Positions 55,157 through 64,000 are shown, counted from the stretch's first letter. The stretch: 64,000 nucleotides of DNA from Paenibacillus humicus NBRC 102415 (GCF_004000905.1 NZ_BIMD01000017.1:29528-93527); one strand, 5' to 3'. Notes: generated by a model not told the origin, from the letters alone. Numbers and translations are program-made.

Positions 55157-56326
55157 TCACGGGAAAAAGGACTGCTCCCGCAGCGCCGCCTGCGCGGCGA
55201 CAGCTTCCGCCGCAGCCTCCAGCGTCGCGGCCGCGGCGATCTTCATCCGCGTTTGCAGCCGCAGCGCCGACGCTTCGGCCTCTCGCCTCTCCTGCGGAGG
55301 GACGAGGAACAGATCGGCTCCGGCAGCCGCTGCGGCTGCGACCTTCTGGGCGACGCCGCCGACAGCTCCGACCGAGCCGTCCGGCGACATCGTTCCGGTT
55401 CCGGCAACCTTCAGGCCGCCGGTGCCGTCTCCCGCCGTCAGGCGATCGTACACGGCCAGCGCCATCATCAATCCTGCGGACGGCCCGCCGGCGGAGGCTT
55501 CCTTCCATTCCAGCGGGAGTCCGGTTTCCCCGTCTTCGATGACTCGCAGTTCTCCCCATGTCGGAGCGCCCGCTGCATTTGCAGCGGGCGCTTTTTCGGC
55601 TTCCGTTCCAGCTTCCGTTCCGGCTTGCGGCTCCTTGCCGGCAGCCAATCGCTTCAGTCCTTCGGCATACGCGCCCAGTTCGTCGCGGTTCATATCCACA
55701 TGAACGGCAATTGTCCGCGAACCGCGCGCAAGCTCCATGACGACGCCTCCGCCAGCGGCATCCAGGCAGGCAGCCAGACCGGACAAGGATTTCACGGGAC
55801 TTCCGGCGCAGCTCGCGACGAGATCGCCCGCCGCGAGCTCCGCCCCTCTACCCAAGCGGCCCCCCTCCAGAACGACGGCCTTCTCCGGGATGCGGAGATA
55901 AGAAACGCCGGACAGCCGGTATGCAGCCTCGGCGGCGTCGGCTTGGGACGCTTCCATGACCAGCTTCATGCCGGCCATGTAATCGGCCTCGGACTCGCCC
56001 CTCAGCAAAGCCCTCTTCTCCATCACCCGACTGCCCTTGAAAAGCCAAGCGGCCGCCGCTTCGGCGGCGCTGGCATCATCGACCCGGATGGCGGTATACA
56101 GCCAGCTCCCCTTGCCGCTCCCTGACTGGCCCGGCGGGAGCAGCTCGGCCGCATCCAGCGCAAAGCCCGGCTTCACGATGTAATAGGGACGCGGCACGGC
56201 GCAAAGCAGCAGGACCGCGCCTAAAGCGGCAAGCGTCAGCAGCCTGCGGGCGGCTCCCGATGATTGCCCCCGGGATCCGGCGTCCGGCAATGGGCCGTCC
56301 GGCATTGGGGCTGATTTGGAGCGCAT
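55157..56326 (-). CDS. PDZ-Lon domain protease (SepM/YlbL family)
   Basis: A 389-residue membrane-anchored serine protease from the ATG at 56326, with AGGAGG 9 nt upstream. One membrane helix at about 28-46 is followed by a PDZ domain (about 150-205) and a Lon-type protease with the S283 (GGPSAGLMMAL) and K328 (GGVAQKVAAA) dyad. Relatives act on the outer face, including competence-peptide processing in streptococci. A Gly/Thr/Glu-rich insert (QAGTEAGTEAEK) precedes the protease part. Confidence 0.9.
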   Translation of the reverse strand: MRSKSAPMPDGPLPDAGSRGQSSGAARRLLTLAALGAVLLLCAVPRPYYIVKPGFALDAAELLPPGQSGSGKGSWLYTAIRVDDASAAEAAAAWLFKGSRVMEKRALLRGESEADYMAGMKLVMEASQADAAEAAYRLSGVSYLRIPEKAVVLEGGRLGRGAELAAGDLVASCAGSPVKSLSGLAACLDAAGGGVVMELARGSRTIAVHVDMNRDELGAYAEGLKRLAAGKEPQAGTEAGTEAEKAPAANAAGAPTWGELRVIEDGETGLPLEWKEASAGGPSAGLMMALAVYDRLTAGDGTGGLKVAGTGTMSPDGSVGAVGGVAQKVAAAAAAGADLFLVPPQERREAEASALRLQTRMKIAAAATLEAAAEAVAAQAALREQSFFP

Positions 56327-56505
56327 GGAGCAAAGCCTCCTTCTTGTTGATCGCAGCTGCGGGCAGCGAGGCGCCCCCGAGGAGACCGGCCCTTCCAGGC
56401 ATGGGCGCGGACGTTCTAACCTGTCCGCGCGAGGCGTATAGTTAGGTACCGTTTGTACGCGGACAACCATCGGCAGACCATTCCATTCCGCTAGGAGGCT
56501 CCCTC

Positions 56506-57702
56506 ATGCTGCGTACCCTGCTAACCGCCTGCGCCGCCGTCCTGCTCGTCGCAGCCATCGTCGGAGGAACGTCCGAAGCGTTTCAAGCCTCGCTCTCCGG
56601 CCTGTCCCTCTGGTGGAACTTCGTCTTCCCCTCGCTGCTGCCTTTCCTCGTGCTGGCCGAGCTGATGCTCGCCTTTGGCCTCGTCGACGCCATCGGAGCC
56701 ATGCTGGCTCCGCTGACGACAAGGCTGCTTCGGCTTCCCGGAGCGGCAGGCTGGGGCCTCGTCCAAGGCTGGACCGGAGGCTTCCCTGCCGGAGCCCAGG
56801 CAGCGGCTTCGCTTGTGTCCAGCGGACGCCTGACGCGCTCGGAAGGACAGCGGCTGCTCGCCGCCGCCCATCTCCCCAATCCGCTCTTCGTCATCGTTGT
56901 CGTCGGCGCCGGCTTCCTCCATCAGCCTCGGTTCGGGCTCATGCTCATACCCGTGCTGTGGCTGTCCAGCCTCATCGCCGGCATGATCGTCAGCATCGGA
57001 ATCCGGAAACCTGCGGCAGTCCCCCTGTTGGAGCAGCAAGCCCAGGCGGAGGGCGGCAAAGGAGCGGCCTGGCGCATTGTGCTCGCCATGGAAGAAGGCA
57101 GGAAGCGGGACGGCCGGTCCTTCGGCAAAGCTTTGGGCGACGGCGTCGCCGGCGCCGTGCAGCAGCTCATGAACGCCGGCGGACTCATCATTCTGGCCGC
57201 CGTCGTCATCCGGCTGCTGCAGCCTTTTCTTCCCGAAGCCGTTCAAGGGCCGCTCCTGATCTCGCTCGCGGAAGTCCATCTCGGCACGAACGCCCTCGCC
57301 AGCTGGCACGCTCCCGAGCCGTCCTCCCTGCTGCAGACGGCAGCCATCGCCGCAGCGCTCTCGTGGGGCGGGCTCTGCTCCTTGCTCCAAGCGGCCGGAA
57401 CGTCGTCGGGCACCGGACTGCGGCTGCTCCCGCTGGCTGGAGCCCGGCTGCTCGCCTCCGCCATCGCCGCCGGCTTGACGCTCGTGTTATGGATACCGCT
57501 GAGCGCGCTGGCCTCCTATGCCGAGACGGCCGTTTCATCCGCGCGTCCAGCCTTCCTCATTCCCGGCATATCCGGCTGGGAGCAAGCTCTTCCGGCTTCT
57601 CTCTGGCCGTCCCTGCCTTATTCCGCCGCAGCCTGGGCCGTCGTTCTGGCAGCCCTGCTCCTTCTCTCGGCCGCCGTCCGCGGACTGCGCCGCCGAGCCT
57701 AG
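56506..57702 (+). CDS. ylbJ: Sporulation integral membrane protein YlbJ
   Basis: A 398-residue polytopic protein with about eight hydrophobic segments and the gate-type pattern GAAGWGLVQGWTGGFPAGAQ and AAHLPNPLFVIVVVGAGFL. YlbJ is made under sigma-E and supports spore-coat or cortex development in B. subtilis. An AGGAGG lies 6-7 nt before the ATG. The C-terminus is convergent with coaD. Confidence 0.93.
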   Translation: MLRTLLTACAAVLLVAAIVGGTSEAFQASLSGLSLWWNFVFPSLLPFLVLAELMLAFGLVDAIGAMLAPLTTRLLRLPGAAGWGLVQGWTGGFPAGAQAAASLVSSGRLTRSEGQRLLAAAHLPNPLFVIVVVGAGFLHQPRFGLMLIPVLWLSSLIAGMIVSIGIRKPAAVPLLEQQAQAEGGKGAAWRIVLAMEEGRKRDGRSFGKALGDGVAGAVQQLMNAGGLIILAAVVIRLLQPFLPEAVQGPLLISLAEVHLGTNALASWHAPEPSSLLQTAAIAAALSWGGLCSLLQAAGTSSGTGLRLLPLAGARLLASAIAAGLTLVLWIPLSALASYAETAVSSARPAFLIPGISGWEQALPASLWPSLPYSAAAWAVVLAALLLLSAAVRGLRRRA

Positions 57703-57708
57703 CGGCAA

Positions 57709-57737
57709 CAGACCGGCCGCTCAAGGCTGCCGGTCTG
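57709..57737. repeat. 9-bp hairpin overlapping the ends of ylbJ/coaD
   Basis: CAGACCGGC (57709-57717) pairs with 57729-57737, the last including coaD codons. It could act as a convergent terminator but lacks a T-run. Confidence 0.55.
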
Positions 57738-58278
57738 CGTATTTGCGTTCAAGCTCCCTCTCGACTTCCGGCGGAACGAGATCCTTGACGCTTCCATGGA
57801 AGCGGGCGATCTCCTTGACGATGCTGGAGCTGAGATACGAGTATTTGGGATTCGTCATCATGAAGATCGTCTCGATGTCGCCGTCGAGCTGATGGTTCAT
57901 CGACGCCAGCTGCAGCTCGTATTCGAAGTCCGTCACCGACCGGATGCCCCTCACGATCGTGCGCGCTCCACGCGAGCGCATGAAGCGGACGGTCAGGTCG
58001 CGGAAGCTGTCGATCTCCACGTTGGGGATGTCACGGGTGATCTCCGCCAGCAGCTCGAGACGCTCCTCGACGGAGAACAGCGGGTTTTTGCTCGTGTTGT
58101 TCAGAACGGCCACGATAACCGTATCGAATTGCCTGGCCGCCCGCTGGATGATGTCGAGATGCCCGCATGTGACGGGGTCGAAGCTTCCCGGGTAGACAGC
58201 CACCCTGCCGCTAAGGATCAATCCGTCCTCTTCCTTCAAGCCGTCCTGCGTACCGCCCGAATTAGTTCCCATCTGCAT
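57721..58278 (-). CDS. coaD: Phosphopantetheine adenylyltransferase CoaD
   Basis: CoaD makes dephospho-CoA. The nucleotide site is [16 protein letters not shown], with [19 protein letters not shown] and the [12 protein letters not shown] motif. GGAGG 6 nt before ATG 58278 gives 185 residues, about 18 more than usual; TTG 58221 with GAGGAC nearby would give the standard length. It overlaps rsmD by 17 bp. Confidence 0.95.
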   Translation of the reverse strand: MQMGTNSGGTQDGLKEEDGLILSGRVAVYPGSFDPVTCGHLDIIQRAARQFDTVIVAVLNNTSKNPLFSVEERLELLAEITRDIPNVEIDSFRDLTVRFMRSRGARTIVRGIRSVTDFEYELQLASMNHQLDGDIETIFMMTNPKYSYLSSSIVKEIARFHGSVKDLVPPEVERELERKYADRQP

Positions 58279-58849
58279 CCGCAACCTCCGTCTGTTCGGG
58301 CCGATACCGGTATACGGTCACGGCCGTCTCGCCATATTGCACTCTTCTCGTCTGTTGGCAGCCGCCGATGACTTCGGGGTATGCATGCCCTGCGTCGTGC
58401 TCCACCACAATCACCGCATCGTCAGCGAGCAGCCGACGCTCCTGCAGCTCCATCATCTGCGCATCCATATGGGTCAGCCGGTAAGGCGGATCCAGGAATA
58501 CGGCCGCAAAAGCTATTCCCCGCTTCGCGAGCGCCTTGACCGCCCTTCCGGCGTCGTTCGTATATATTTCGGCGCGCCCGGACATGCCTGCCGCCTCCAC
58601 ATTGGCCTTGACGACCGCAATGCTCGTCCGGTCCTGGTCGACGAAGACCGCCTTGTCCATGCCGCGGCTCAGCGCCTCGATGCCGAGGCCTCCCGTGCCG
58701 GCGAACAGGTCCAGCGCCCATCCCCCTTCAAAATAAGGGCCGATCATGCTGAACACGGCTTCCTTCACCTTGTCGGTCGTCGGACGCGTATTCATGCCCG
58801 GCACCGCCTTCAGCGGCCTGCCCTTGGCCTCGCCCGCGATTACTCTCAT
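58262..58849 (-). CDS. rsmD: 16S rRNA (guanine-966-N2) methyltransferase RsmD
   Basis: A 195-residue methyltransferase: [34 protein letters not shown], the SAM loop [17 protein letters not shown] at about 44-60 and the catalytic DPPY in [10 protein letters not shown] near 119. It modifies G966 in 16S rRNA. It overlaps coaD, as in most Firmicutes. Confidence 0.97.
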   Translation of the reverse strand: MRVIAGEAKGRPLKAVPGMNTRPTTDKVKEAVFSMIGPYFEGGWALDLFAGTGGLGIEALSRGMDKAVFVDQDRTSIAVVKANVEAAGMSGRAEIYTNDAGRAVKALAKRGIAFAAVFLDPPYRLTHMDAQMMELQERRLLADDAVIVVEHDAGHAYPEVIGGCQQTRRVQYGETAVTVYRYRPEQTEVADADGN

Positions 58850-59240
58850 TCGTGCCTGCCCCTCCTGCTTCTAACGGCTTCCGCCGCCCATTTGCCCTGC
58901 TATCGTACCACAACCGCCGATGCGTTTGGAAGCGCACCCGACAGCCCGCGCCGGGCCTGTCCCAGGAATGCTTGGACGCCTCTCCATGCATTCCAAGAGG
59001 AAATTAGCCCCTGCACGATCGTAACTTCTCCCTTCTGCCGGCAGCCAGCGCCCCTGATAATAGAATCAGCGTCAAGGACTCTGCACCGAAGACGCATCGT
59101 CTCCCCTTGTTCCAATCCCTGCGAAAGGAGGCTTGGTCCGGCTGCCGAAACAGGCAGCCCGCGAGCAGGTTCAGCCGCTTGACCGAAGCGGCGCTAAGCC
59201 CGTTTTCCGACATCCCAAATCCTTTAGAGGAGGTTTCATC
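58850..59240. other. Divergent intergenic region, rsmD/chitinase
   Basis: These 391 bp hold no gene I can support. A possible -10 (TACGAT, minus, near 58907) lies upstream of rsmD; for the chitinase no good promoter was found, only GATAAT near 59055 without a -35. The start of chitinase has GAGGAGG at 59227-59233. Confidence 0.4.
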
Positions 59241-61082
59241 ATGTACGCTTATCCATCTTCCACGACGCGAAGACCGCTGCTGGCCGCCTGGCTCTGCCTA
59301 GCCGTCCTGGCGGCGTCGATCCTGAGCATGGCCGCTTTTCCGTCCCGCGCCTCGGCCGCTCCTGCAGGAGGCTACAAAGTCGTCGGCTACTGGCACAACT
59401 TCGACAACGGCTCCGGCTTCATCCGCCTGCGCGACGTCTCGCCGGACTTCGACGTCGTCAACGTTTCCTTCGCGGAGCCGGTCGGAGGCAGCGCGACGGG
59501 CATCATCGGCTTCACGCCTTACAACTATAACGATGCCGACTTCAAGACGGATGTCGCTTACTTGAAAAGCAAAGGAAAAAAAGTGCTCATCTCCATCGGA
59601 GGCGCCAACGGGCAGGTTCAGCTCGCGACCGCGGCGGAAAGAGACGCCTTTGTGTCCTCTGTAACCGGAATCATCGATAAATACGGCTTTGACGGCCTCG
59701 ACGTCGACTTCGAGGGACATTCCCTCTATCTGAACGCCGGCGATTCAGACTTCCGCAATCCGACGACGCCTGTCATCGTCAACCTGATCAGCGCCCTGAA
59801 GTCGATCAACGGCAAGTACGGAACCGATAAGTTCGTTCTGACGATGGCCCCGGAAACGTTCTTCGTTCAGCTCGGCTATTCGTTCTACGGCGGCAGCTGC
59901 ATCAGCTGCGACTCCCGTGCCGGCGCTTATTTGCCCGTCATCGACGCCACCCGGGACATCCTCGACTGGCTGCAGGTGCAAAATTACAATTCCGGCCCGA
60001 TCACCGGCCTTGACGACCAATACCATACGATGGGCAACGCCGACTTCCATGTCGCAATGGCCGATATGCTGCTGACCGGCTTCCCCGTCGCCAAAAACGC
60101 CAGCCAGGTATTCCCTGCGCTCAAGCAGGAGCAGGTCGTTCTCGGCTTGCCGGCCAACGGCAATGCCGGCGGCGGATTCACCTCGGTAGCGGACGTGCAG
60201 ACGGCTCTCGACGCCCTCATCAAGGGCAAGCAGCTGTCCTCGTACAAGACGAGAGGCAGCTCGACCGGCTATCCGAACTTCGGCGGCCTGATGACCTGGT
60301 CGATTAATTGGGATAAATTCAACGGCTTCGAGTTCTCGTCCAAGCACCGGGCCTATCTGAACGCAATCGCGCCGCAGGCTCCGGATACGCAGGCGCCTTC
60401 CGCTCCGGCCAATCTGGCGTCGACAGGCATCTCCTCCACCAGCGTGTCGCTGTCCTGGAGCGCTTCGACCGACAATGCAGGCGTCACCGGATACGTCGTG
60501 AGCTACGGCTCGGCCCAGCTAAATGTGTCCGGGACTTCCGCCGTCGTCACCGGTCTGGCTCCGGATACAAGCTATTCGTTTACCGTCAAGGCGAAGGATG
60601 CCGCCGGCAATCTATCCGCCGCCAGCGCGGCGCTGAATGTGCGCACGAGCGCGGCTTCGGGCGACACGTCGCCTCCGACCGCACCTAGCGGACTATCCGT
60701 CACCGGCAAAACGTCCGCCTCCATTTCTCTGTCCTGGACCGCGTCGACCGACAATGTCGGCGTGACGGGATACACCGTCGCCTACGGCACCCAGCAGCTG
60801 GCGGTAACCGGCACGAGCATTACCGTATCGGGCTTGACCGCCGGCACCTCCTACACGTTCACGGTCAAGGCCAAGGATGCCGCCGGCAACGTCTCCCCCG
60901 CCGCCACCGTGACGGCGTCCACCGATGCCGCCGGCGCGCAGGCTTGGGCTGCGGGCGTCGCCTACAAAACCGGCGACCTCGCCACCTACGGCGGCAAGAC
61001 GTATTCATGCCGCCAGCCGCATACGTCGCTCCAGGGCTGGGAGCCTCCGAATGTCCCCGCTCTTTGGCTGCTCCAAGCCTAA
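59241..61082 (+). CDS. Secreted GH18 chitinase with two FnIII domains and CBM5/12
   Basis: A 613-residue secreted enzyme from the ATG at 59241 with GAGGAGG 8 nt upstream. The signal peptide has a hydrophobic core at about 13-32 and likely cleavage after residue 39 (SRASA|AP-type). The GH18 catalytic barrel spans about 44-375, with DGLDVDFE at 151-158 and acid/base E158. Two fibronectin type III domains follow (about 386-470 and 478-560), then a CBM5/12 chitin-binding module (about 566-613). It degrades chitin outside the cell. Terminator downstream. Confidence 0.95.
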   Translation: MYAYPSSTTRRPLLAAWLCLAVLAASILSMAAFPSRASAAPAGGYKVVGYWHNFDNGSGFIRLRDVSPDFDVVNVSFAEPVGGSATGIIGFTPYNYNDADFKTDVAYLKSKGKKVLISIGGANGQVQLATAAERDAFVSSVTGIIDKYGFDGLDVDFEGHSLYLNAGDSDFRNPTTPVIVNLISALKSINGKYGTDKFVLTMAPETFFVQLGYSFYGGSCISCDSRAGAYLPVIDATRDILDWLQVQNYNSGPITGLDDQYHTMGNADFHVAMADMLLTGFPVAKNASQVFPALKQEQVVLGLPANGNAGGGFTSVADVQTALDALIKGKQLSSYKTRGSSTGYPNFGGLMTWSINWDKFNGFEFSSKHRAYLNAIAPQAPDTQAPSAPANLASTGISSTSVSLSWSASTDNAGVTGYVVSYGSAQLNVSGTSAVVTGLAPDTSYSFTVKAKDAAGNLSAASAALNVRTSAASGDTSPPTAPSGLSVTGKTSASISLSWTASTDNVGVTGYTVAYGTQQLAVTGTSITVSGLTAGTSYTFTVKAKDAAGNVSPAATVTASTDAAGAQAWAAGVAYKTGDLATYGGKTYSCRQPHTSLQGWEPPNVPALWLLQA

Positions 61083-61117
61083 AATCCGAGCCATCCATCA
61101 TGGCTTGAAAAATGTGA

Positions 61118-61165
61118 AAAAGTCCGGACACAAGCGGTTTTCCCGCTGACGGTCCGGACTTTTTG
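61118..61165. terminator. Bidirectional terminator
   Basis: AAAAAGTCCGGAC (61118-61130) pairs with GTCCGGACTTTTT (near 61153-61165) around an inner AGCGG/CCGCT stem. Both strands have T-runs, so it ends chitinase and the convergent P5C dehydrogenase. Confidence 0.92.
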
Positions 61166-61198
61166 GGCTGCGGCAGCCGCCTCTATCATTCTCGGTTC

Positions 61199-62746
61199 CT
61201 ACAGCTTCTCCGATATCGCCTTCGCCTGCGTGAACTGCAGCAGATAATCGCTGCCGCCTGCCTTGGAATCCGTGCCGGACAGATTGAAGCCTCCGAACGG
61301 ATGCACGCCGACGAGAGCGCCGGTGCATTTGCGGTTCAAGTACAGATTGCCGACATGGAAGGAGCGCCGGGCCTCTTCCAGATGCGCGCGCTTGCCGGAA
61401 AATACCGAGCCGGTAAGACCGTAGGCCGTATCGTTGGCGATGTCGAGCGCATCGGCATAATCATCCGCCTGGATGAACGCCAGCACGGGGCCGAAAATTT
61501 CCTCCTGGGCGACTCTCGCCTTGCGGTCCACCCCCTCGATGATCGTCGGCTGGGCAAAGTAGCCGAAGCTGTCGTCGGTGCCTCCTCCCCAGACGATCTT
61601 GCCTTCGCCGCTGCCGATCTCCACATAGTCCGCGATCTTGCCCAGAGCCGCCTTGTCGATGACCGGCCCCATGTCGGTGCCGTACTCGGCCGGATCTCCG
61701 ACCCGCAGCCCCGAAGCGCGGCGCACCACGTCCTCCAGCACCCGGTCATAGACGTCGGCATGGATGATCGCGCGGGAGCAGGCGCTGCATTTCTGCCCCG
61801 AAAAGCCGAACGCCGAAGCTGCGATCGCCTCCGCGGCCGCCTCGAGATCGGCGCTTTTGTCCACGATGATCGCATCCTTGCCGCCTAGCTCCGCGACGAC
61901 CCGCTTCATCCAGCGCTGTCCTTTGGCCAGCCGCGATGCTCTCTCGTGGATGCGCAGTCCCGTCTCCAGCGATCCCGTAAAGCTGATGAACCGGGTGAGG
62001 GGATGATCCACCAGCGCGTCGCCGATGGCCGATCCCGGTCCCGGCACGAACTGAATGACCTCCTCCGGCAGTCCCGCTTCCAGCAGCAGCGCGACGAACC
62101 TCGCTGCGATGACGGCTGTGGGACTCGCCGGCTTGAGCACGACCGGATTGCCGCAGACGAGCGCGGCCGCCGTCATGCCGGCCATGATCGCGAGCGGGAA
62201 GTTCCACGGCGGAATGACGACCCCTGTGCCGAGCGGAATGTAGAGAAGCTCGTTGTCTTCTCCCTGCAGGCGGATCAGCGGCTGCGGCGCGCCGATGCGC
62301 TCCGCCTCGCGGCCGTAATAGTCCAGAAAGTCGATCGCCTCCGCCGTATCGGCGTCGGCTTCCCCCCAAGGCTTGCCCGCCTCCAGCACCATGAGCGCGG
62401 AAAATTCGTGCTTGCGCCTTCTGAGCAGCGCCGCCGCGCGGTACAGAATCCGCGCCCTTGCGGCGAACGGCTCCCGCGCCCAGCCGGCTGCGGCGGCGTG
62501 GGCCGATTCCACCGCTTCCGCCGCCTGCCGCAGGTCCGCCTGGACGATCCGTCCGATCACCTCTCCATAACGCGCCGGGTTGAGAGAGTCTGCGGCATCT
62601 CCTTCCAGCCTCTCCTTGCCTCCGATCAGAAGCGGATAGGTTTGGCCCTGGCGTCCGCGCTCTTCATCGAGCGCCGCATGAAACAGCGAGCGGCTGCGGT
62701 CGTCGCGGAAATCGGTGAGCGGCTCGTTGCGGAACGGTTCCAGCAT
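61199..62746 (-). CDS. rocA: 1-pyrroline-5-carboxylate dehydrogenase
   Basis: A 515-residue NAD aldehyde dehydrogenase from the ATG at 62746, with GGAGG 8 nt upstream. The oxyanion Asn is N182 (IPPWNFPLAIM), the base E286 (VAELGGKDA) and the nucleophile C320 (GFSGQKCSACSR). It oxidises P5C to glutamate, completing proline and arginine breakdown. It is divergent from the proline dehydrogenase gene. The symbol pruA/putC is also in use. Confidence 0.95.
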   Translation of the reverse strand: MLEPFRNEPLTDFRDDRSRSLFHAALDEERGRQGQTYPLLIGGKERLEGDAADSLNPARYGEVIGRIVQADLRQAAEAVESAHAAAAGWAREPFAARARILYRAAALLRRRKHEFSALMVLEAGKPWGEADADTAEAIDFLDYYGREAERIGAPQPLIRLQGEDNELLYIPLGTGVVIPPWNFPLAIMAGMTAAALVCGNPVVLKPASPTAVIAARFVALLLEAGLPEEVIQFVPGPGSAIGDALVDHPLTRFISFTGSLETGLRIHERASRLAKGQRWMKRVVAELGGKDAIIVDKSADLEAAAEAIAASAFGFSGQKCSACSRAIIHADVYDRVLEDVVRRASGLRVGDPAEYGTDMGPVIDKAALGKIADYVEIGSGEGKIVWGGGTDDSFGYFAQPTIIEGVDRKARVAQEEIFGPVLAFIQADDYADALDIANDTAYGLTGSVFSGKRAHLEEARRSFHVGNLYLNRKCTGALVGVHPFGGFNLSGTDSKAGGSDYLLQFTQAKAISEKL

Positions 62747-62884
62747 CTCTTTCGCCTCCGTATGTCCTTTTGGCTTGCAGTCATGGGTGTCGGGCACTCT
62801 GCCTATATATAATCATGACCGGCCTTGAACATGACTTGGAGCCGCTCGCGCCACAAGCGACGGCGGAGGGAGGGTGAGGGCTAG

Positions 62885-63817
62885 ATGGGATTGGGCAACA
62901 AAATCTATCGTTCGGTGCTGCTTGGACTCGCCGGCAACGGCGCCGTGGAGGCTGCCGCCCATAAAGTCGGCATGAAGCTTGGAGCTTCCCGCTTCGTCGC
63001 CGGAACGACGCTGGACGAAGCGGTTGCAGCCGCGTGCCGATTGCGGGATAAAGGCATTCAGGTGTCGATGGATCATCTCGGGGAAGGAATCAAGACACTG
63101 GAAGAAGCGGATGCCTACCGGGACGCCTATATTGTGCTGCTGCAGCGGCTGCATCAGGAGGGCCTGTCCGGCAACGTCTCGCTGAAGCCGACGCAGATGG
63201 GGCTTGCGCTGGACGAAGCCTCCTGCCGGGAGCGGATCACGGCGATCGCCAGGGAAGCCAAGGCCAGAGGGGCGTTCGTGAGGCTGGACATGGAGAACAG
63301 TCCCTATACGGGACGCACGATCGAGATCGTGCGCCAGCTGCATAAAGAAGGACTGACCAATACCGGAACGGTCATTCAGGCCTATTTGTACCGGAGCGCC
63401 GAGGATGTGCGCAAGCTCAGCAACGCCCGCATCAATCTGAGGCTCGTGAAGGGGGCGTACAAGGAAAGCCGGGCGATCGCGTTCGCCAAGCCGGATACGG
63501 TCGCGGCCAGCTTCAAGCGGCTGATTCGGATGCGGCTGGACAGCGGCGTATACACCGCCGTGGCCACGCATGACGACGAGATCATCCGCTGGACCAAGGC
63601 TTATGCGGCCCGGCGCGGAGTCTCGAGGGGAGCGTTCGAGTTCCAGATGCTGTACGGCATGAGGATGTCCATGCAGGAGCAGCTTGCCGCGGAGGGCTAT
63701 ACCGTCCGCTGTTATGTGCCCTACGGAGAGCGGTGGTATCCGTATTTCGTCAGGAGGCTCGCGGAGCGCCCCGAAAATGCCGGCTTTGTCCTGAGGAACC
63801 TGTTCAAGCGGAACTGA
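62885..63817 (+). CDS. Proline dehydrogenase
   Basis: A 310-residue FAD enzyme oxidising proline to P5C. Motifs are SMDHLGEGI, NVSLKPTQMG, RLDMENSPYT, RLVKGAYKES, EFQMLYGM and the C-terminal YVPYGERWYPYFVRRLAERP that binds proline carboxylate. It is monofunctional, with the partner dehydrogenase on the opposite strand 138 bp away. The names fadM, putB and prodh are in use. Confidence 0.95.
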   Translation: MGLGNKIYRSVLLGLAGNGAVEAAAHKVGMKLGASRFVAGTTLDEAVAAACRLRDKGIQVSMDHLGEGIKTLEEADAYRDAYIVLLQRLHQEGLSGNVSLKPTQMGLALDEASCRERITAIAREAKARGAFVRLDMENSPYTGRTIEIVRQLHKEGLTNTGTVIQAYLYRSAEDVRKLSNARINLRLVKGAYKESRAIAFAKPDTVAASFKRLIRMRLDSGVYTAVATHDDEIIRWTKAYAARRGVSRGAFEFQMLYGMRMSMQEQLAAEGYTVRCYVPYGERWYPYFVRRLAERPENAGFVLRNLFKRN

Positions 63818-63853
63818 AGGCAGGCTGCCTGACCCGACGAGAGGAGAATGCCG

Positions 63854-64000
63854 ATGATGAATCCAACTGTGCCCGTCCGCATCCTGCCCGTGGCGTTCGA
63901 TTACGGCGCCGGGCGCGGAGGCGCCGCAGCCGGTCCCGAAGCGCTGCTCCAGGCCGGCCTTGCCGAACGGCTTGCCGCCCTGGGCCGGCAAGCCGTTCGG
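63854..64000 (+). CDS. Arginase-family protein (N-terminal part; runs past window end)
   Basis: 49 codons from the ATG at 63854, with GAGGAG 7 nt upstream. The start VRILPVAFDYGAGRGGAAAG with PEALLQAGLAERLAALG matches the ureohydrolase N-terminus (I-GVPFD-G---GV--GP-ALR-AGL). Arginase would supply ornithine, then P5C for the dehydrogenase next door. Only the first 147 bp are here, so agmatinase or formiminoglutamase cannot be excluded. Confidence 0.75.
   Translation, partial: MMNPTVPVRILPVAFDYGAGRGGAAAGPEALLQAGLAERLAALGRQAVR

Noticed and set aside
62747..62884. Sigma-54 promoter between the proline genes
   Set aside because: No TGGCAC-N5-TTGC pattern on either strand; only a TATAAT without a -35.
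1..64000. CRISPR arrays, tRNA/rRNA genes, IS elements, prophage
   Set aside because: No direct repeats with regular spacers, no tRNA-like cloverleaf, no transposase or integrase domain was seen.

Overview
The window reads as chromosome from a GC-rich, endospore-forming, flagellated Firmicute of the Paenibacillaceae type (Paenibacillus, Cohnella and relatives). Gene order tracks the Bacillus subtilis backbone (flgB-flhA; codY-hslU-hslV-trmFO-topA-dprA-sucD-sucC; ylqH-ylqG-rnhB-rbgA-lepB-rplS-trmD-rimM-rpsP-ffh-ylxM-ftsY-smc-rnc; acpP-fabG-fabD-fabH-plsX-fapR; ylbJ-coaD-rsmD). Strong AGGAGG ribosome binding sites, several GTG/TTG starts and a FapR/CodY regulatory layout agree. I see no tRNA or rRNA gene, IS element, phage gene or CRISPR array.

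Layout. 1-18294: most of the fla/che operon on the minus strand, running leftward from flgB to a truncated flhA (basal body, motor switch FliG/FliM/FliY, ATPase FliI with FliH/FliJ, hook FlgD/FlgE/FliK, export gate FliO-P-Q-R/FlhB/FlhA, plus cheY). 18454-28313: terminator, codY, the HslUV protease, tRNA methylase trmFO, topoisomerase topA, dprA, and succinyl-CoA synthetase sucCD. 28477-30787: a plus-strand insert with a ComM/YifB AAA ATPase and a small transglutaminase-like protein ending in a hairpin repeat array. 30812-36590: yraN, ylqH (stand-alone FlhB C-domain), ylqG (FliK-like), rnhB, rbgA, lepB. 36606-45540: translation and secretion core (rplS, trmD, rimM, rpsP, ffh, ylxM, ftsY) and smc. 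45685-53680: rnc and the fatty acid/phospholipid synthesis cluster under FapR, then rpmF and yceD. 53815-58849: tmcAL, a SepM/YlbL protease, ylbJ, coaD, rsmD. 59241-64000: a secreted GH18 chitinase and proline/arginine catabolism (P5C dehydrogenase, proline dehydrogenase, start of an arginase-family gene).

How it fits together. CodY, the GTP/branched-chain amino acid sensor, sits directly upstream of the motility operon but is separated from it by a strong terminator. FapR, the malonyl-CoA sensor, heads plsX-fabH-fabD-fabG and has a recognisable operator over its own transcription start. Much of the window is conserved housekeeping sequence and I found no convincing new multi-gene system. The most useful leads are local: fapR has no ordinary start codon in the expected place; a 29-bp hairpin repeat lies downstream of the transglutaminase-like gene, whose product lacks the expected Cys; the HslV N-terminus is extended; codV/xerC and khpA are missing from their usual loci; and a 450-bp stretch upstream of ylqG may hold an eroded gene.
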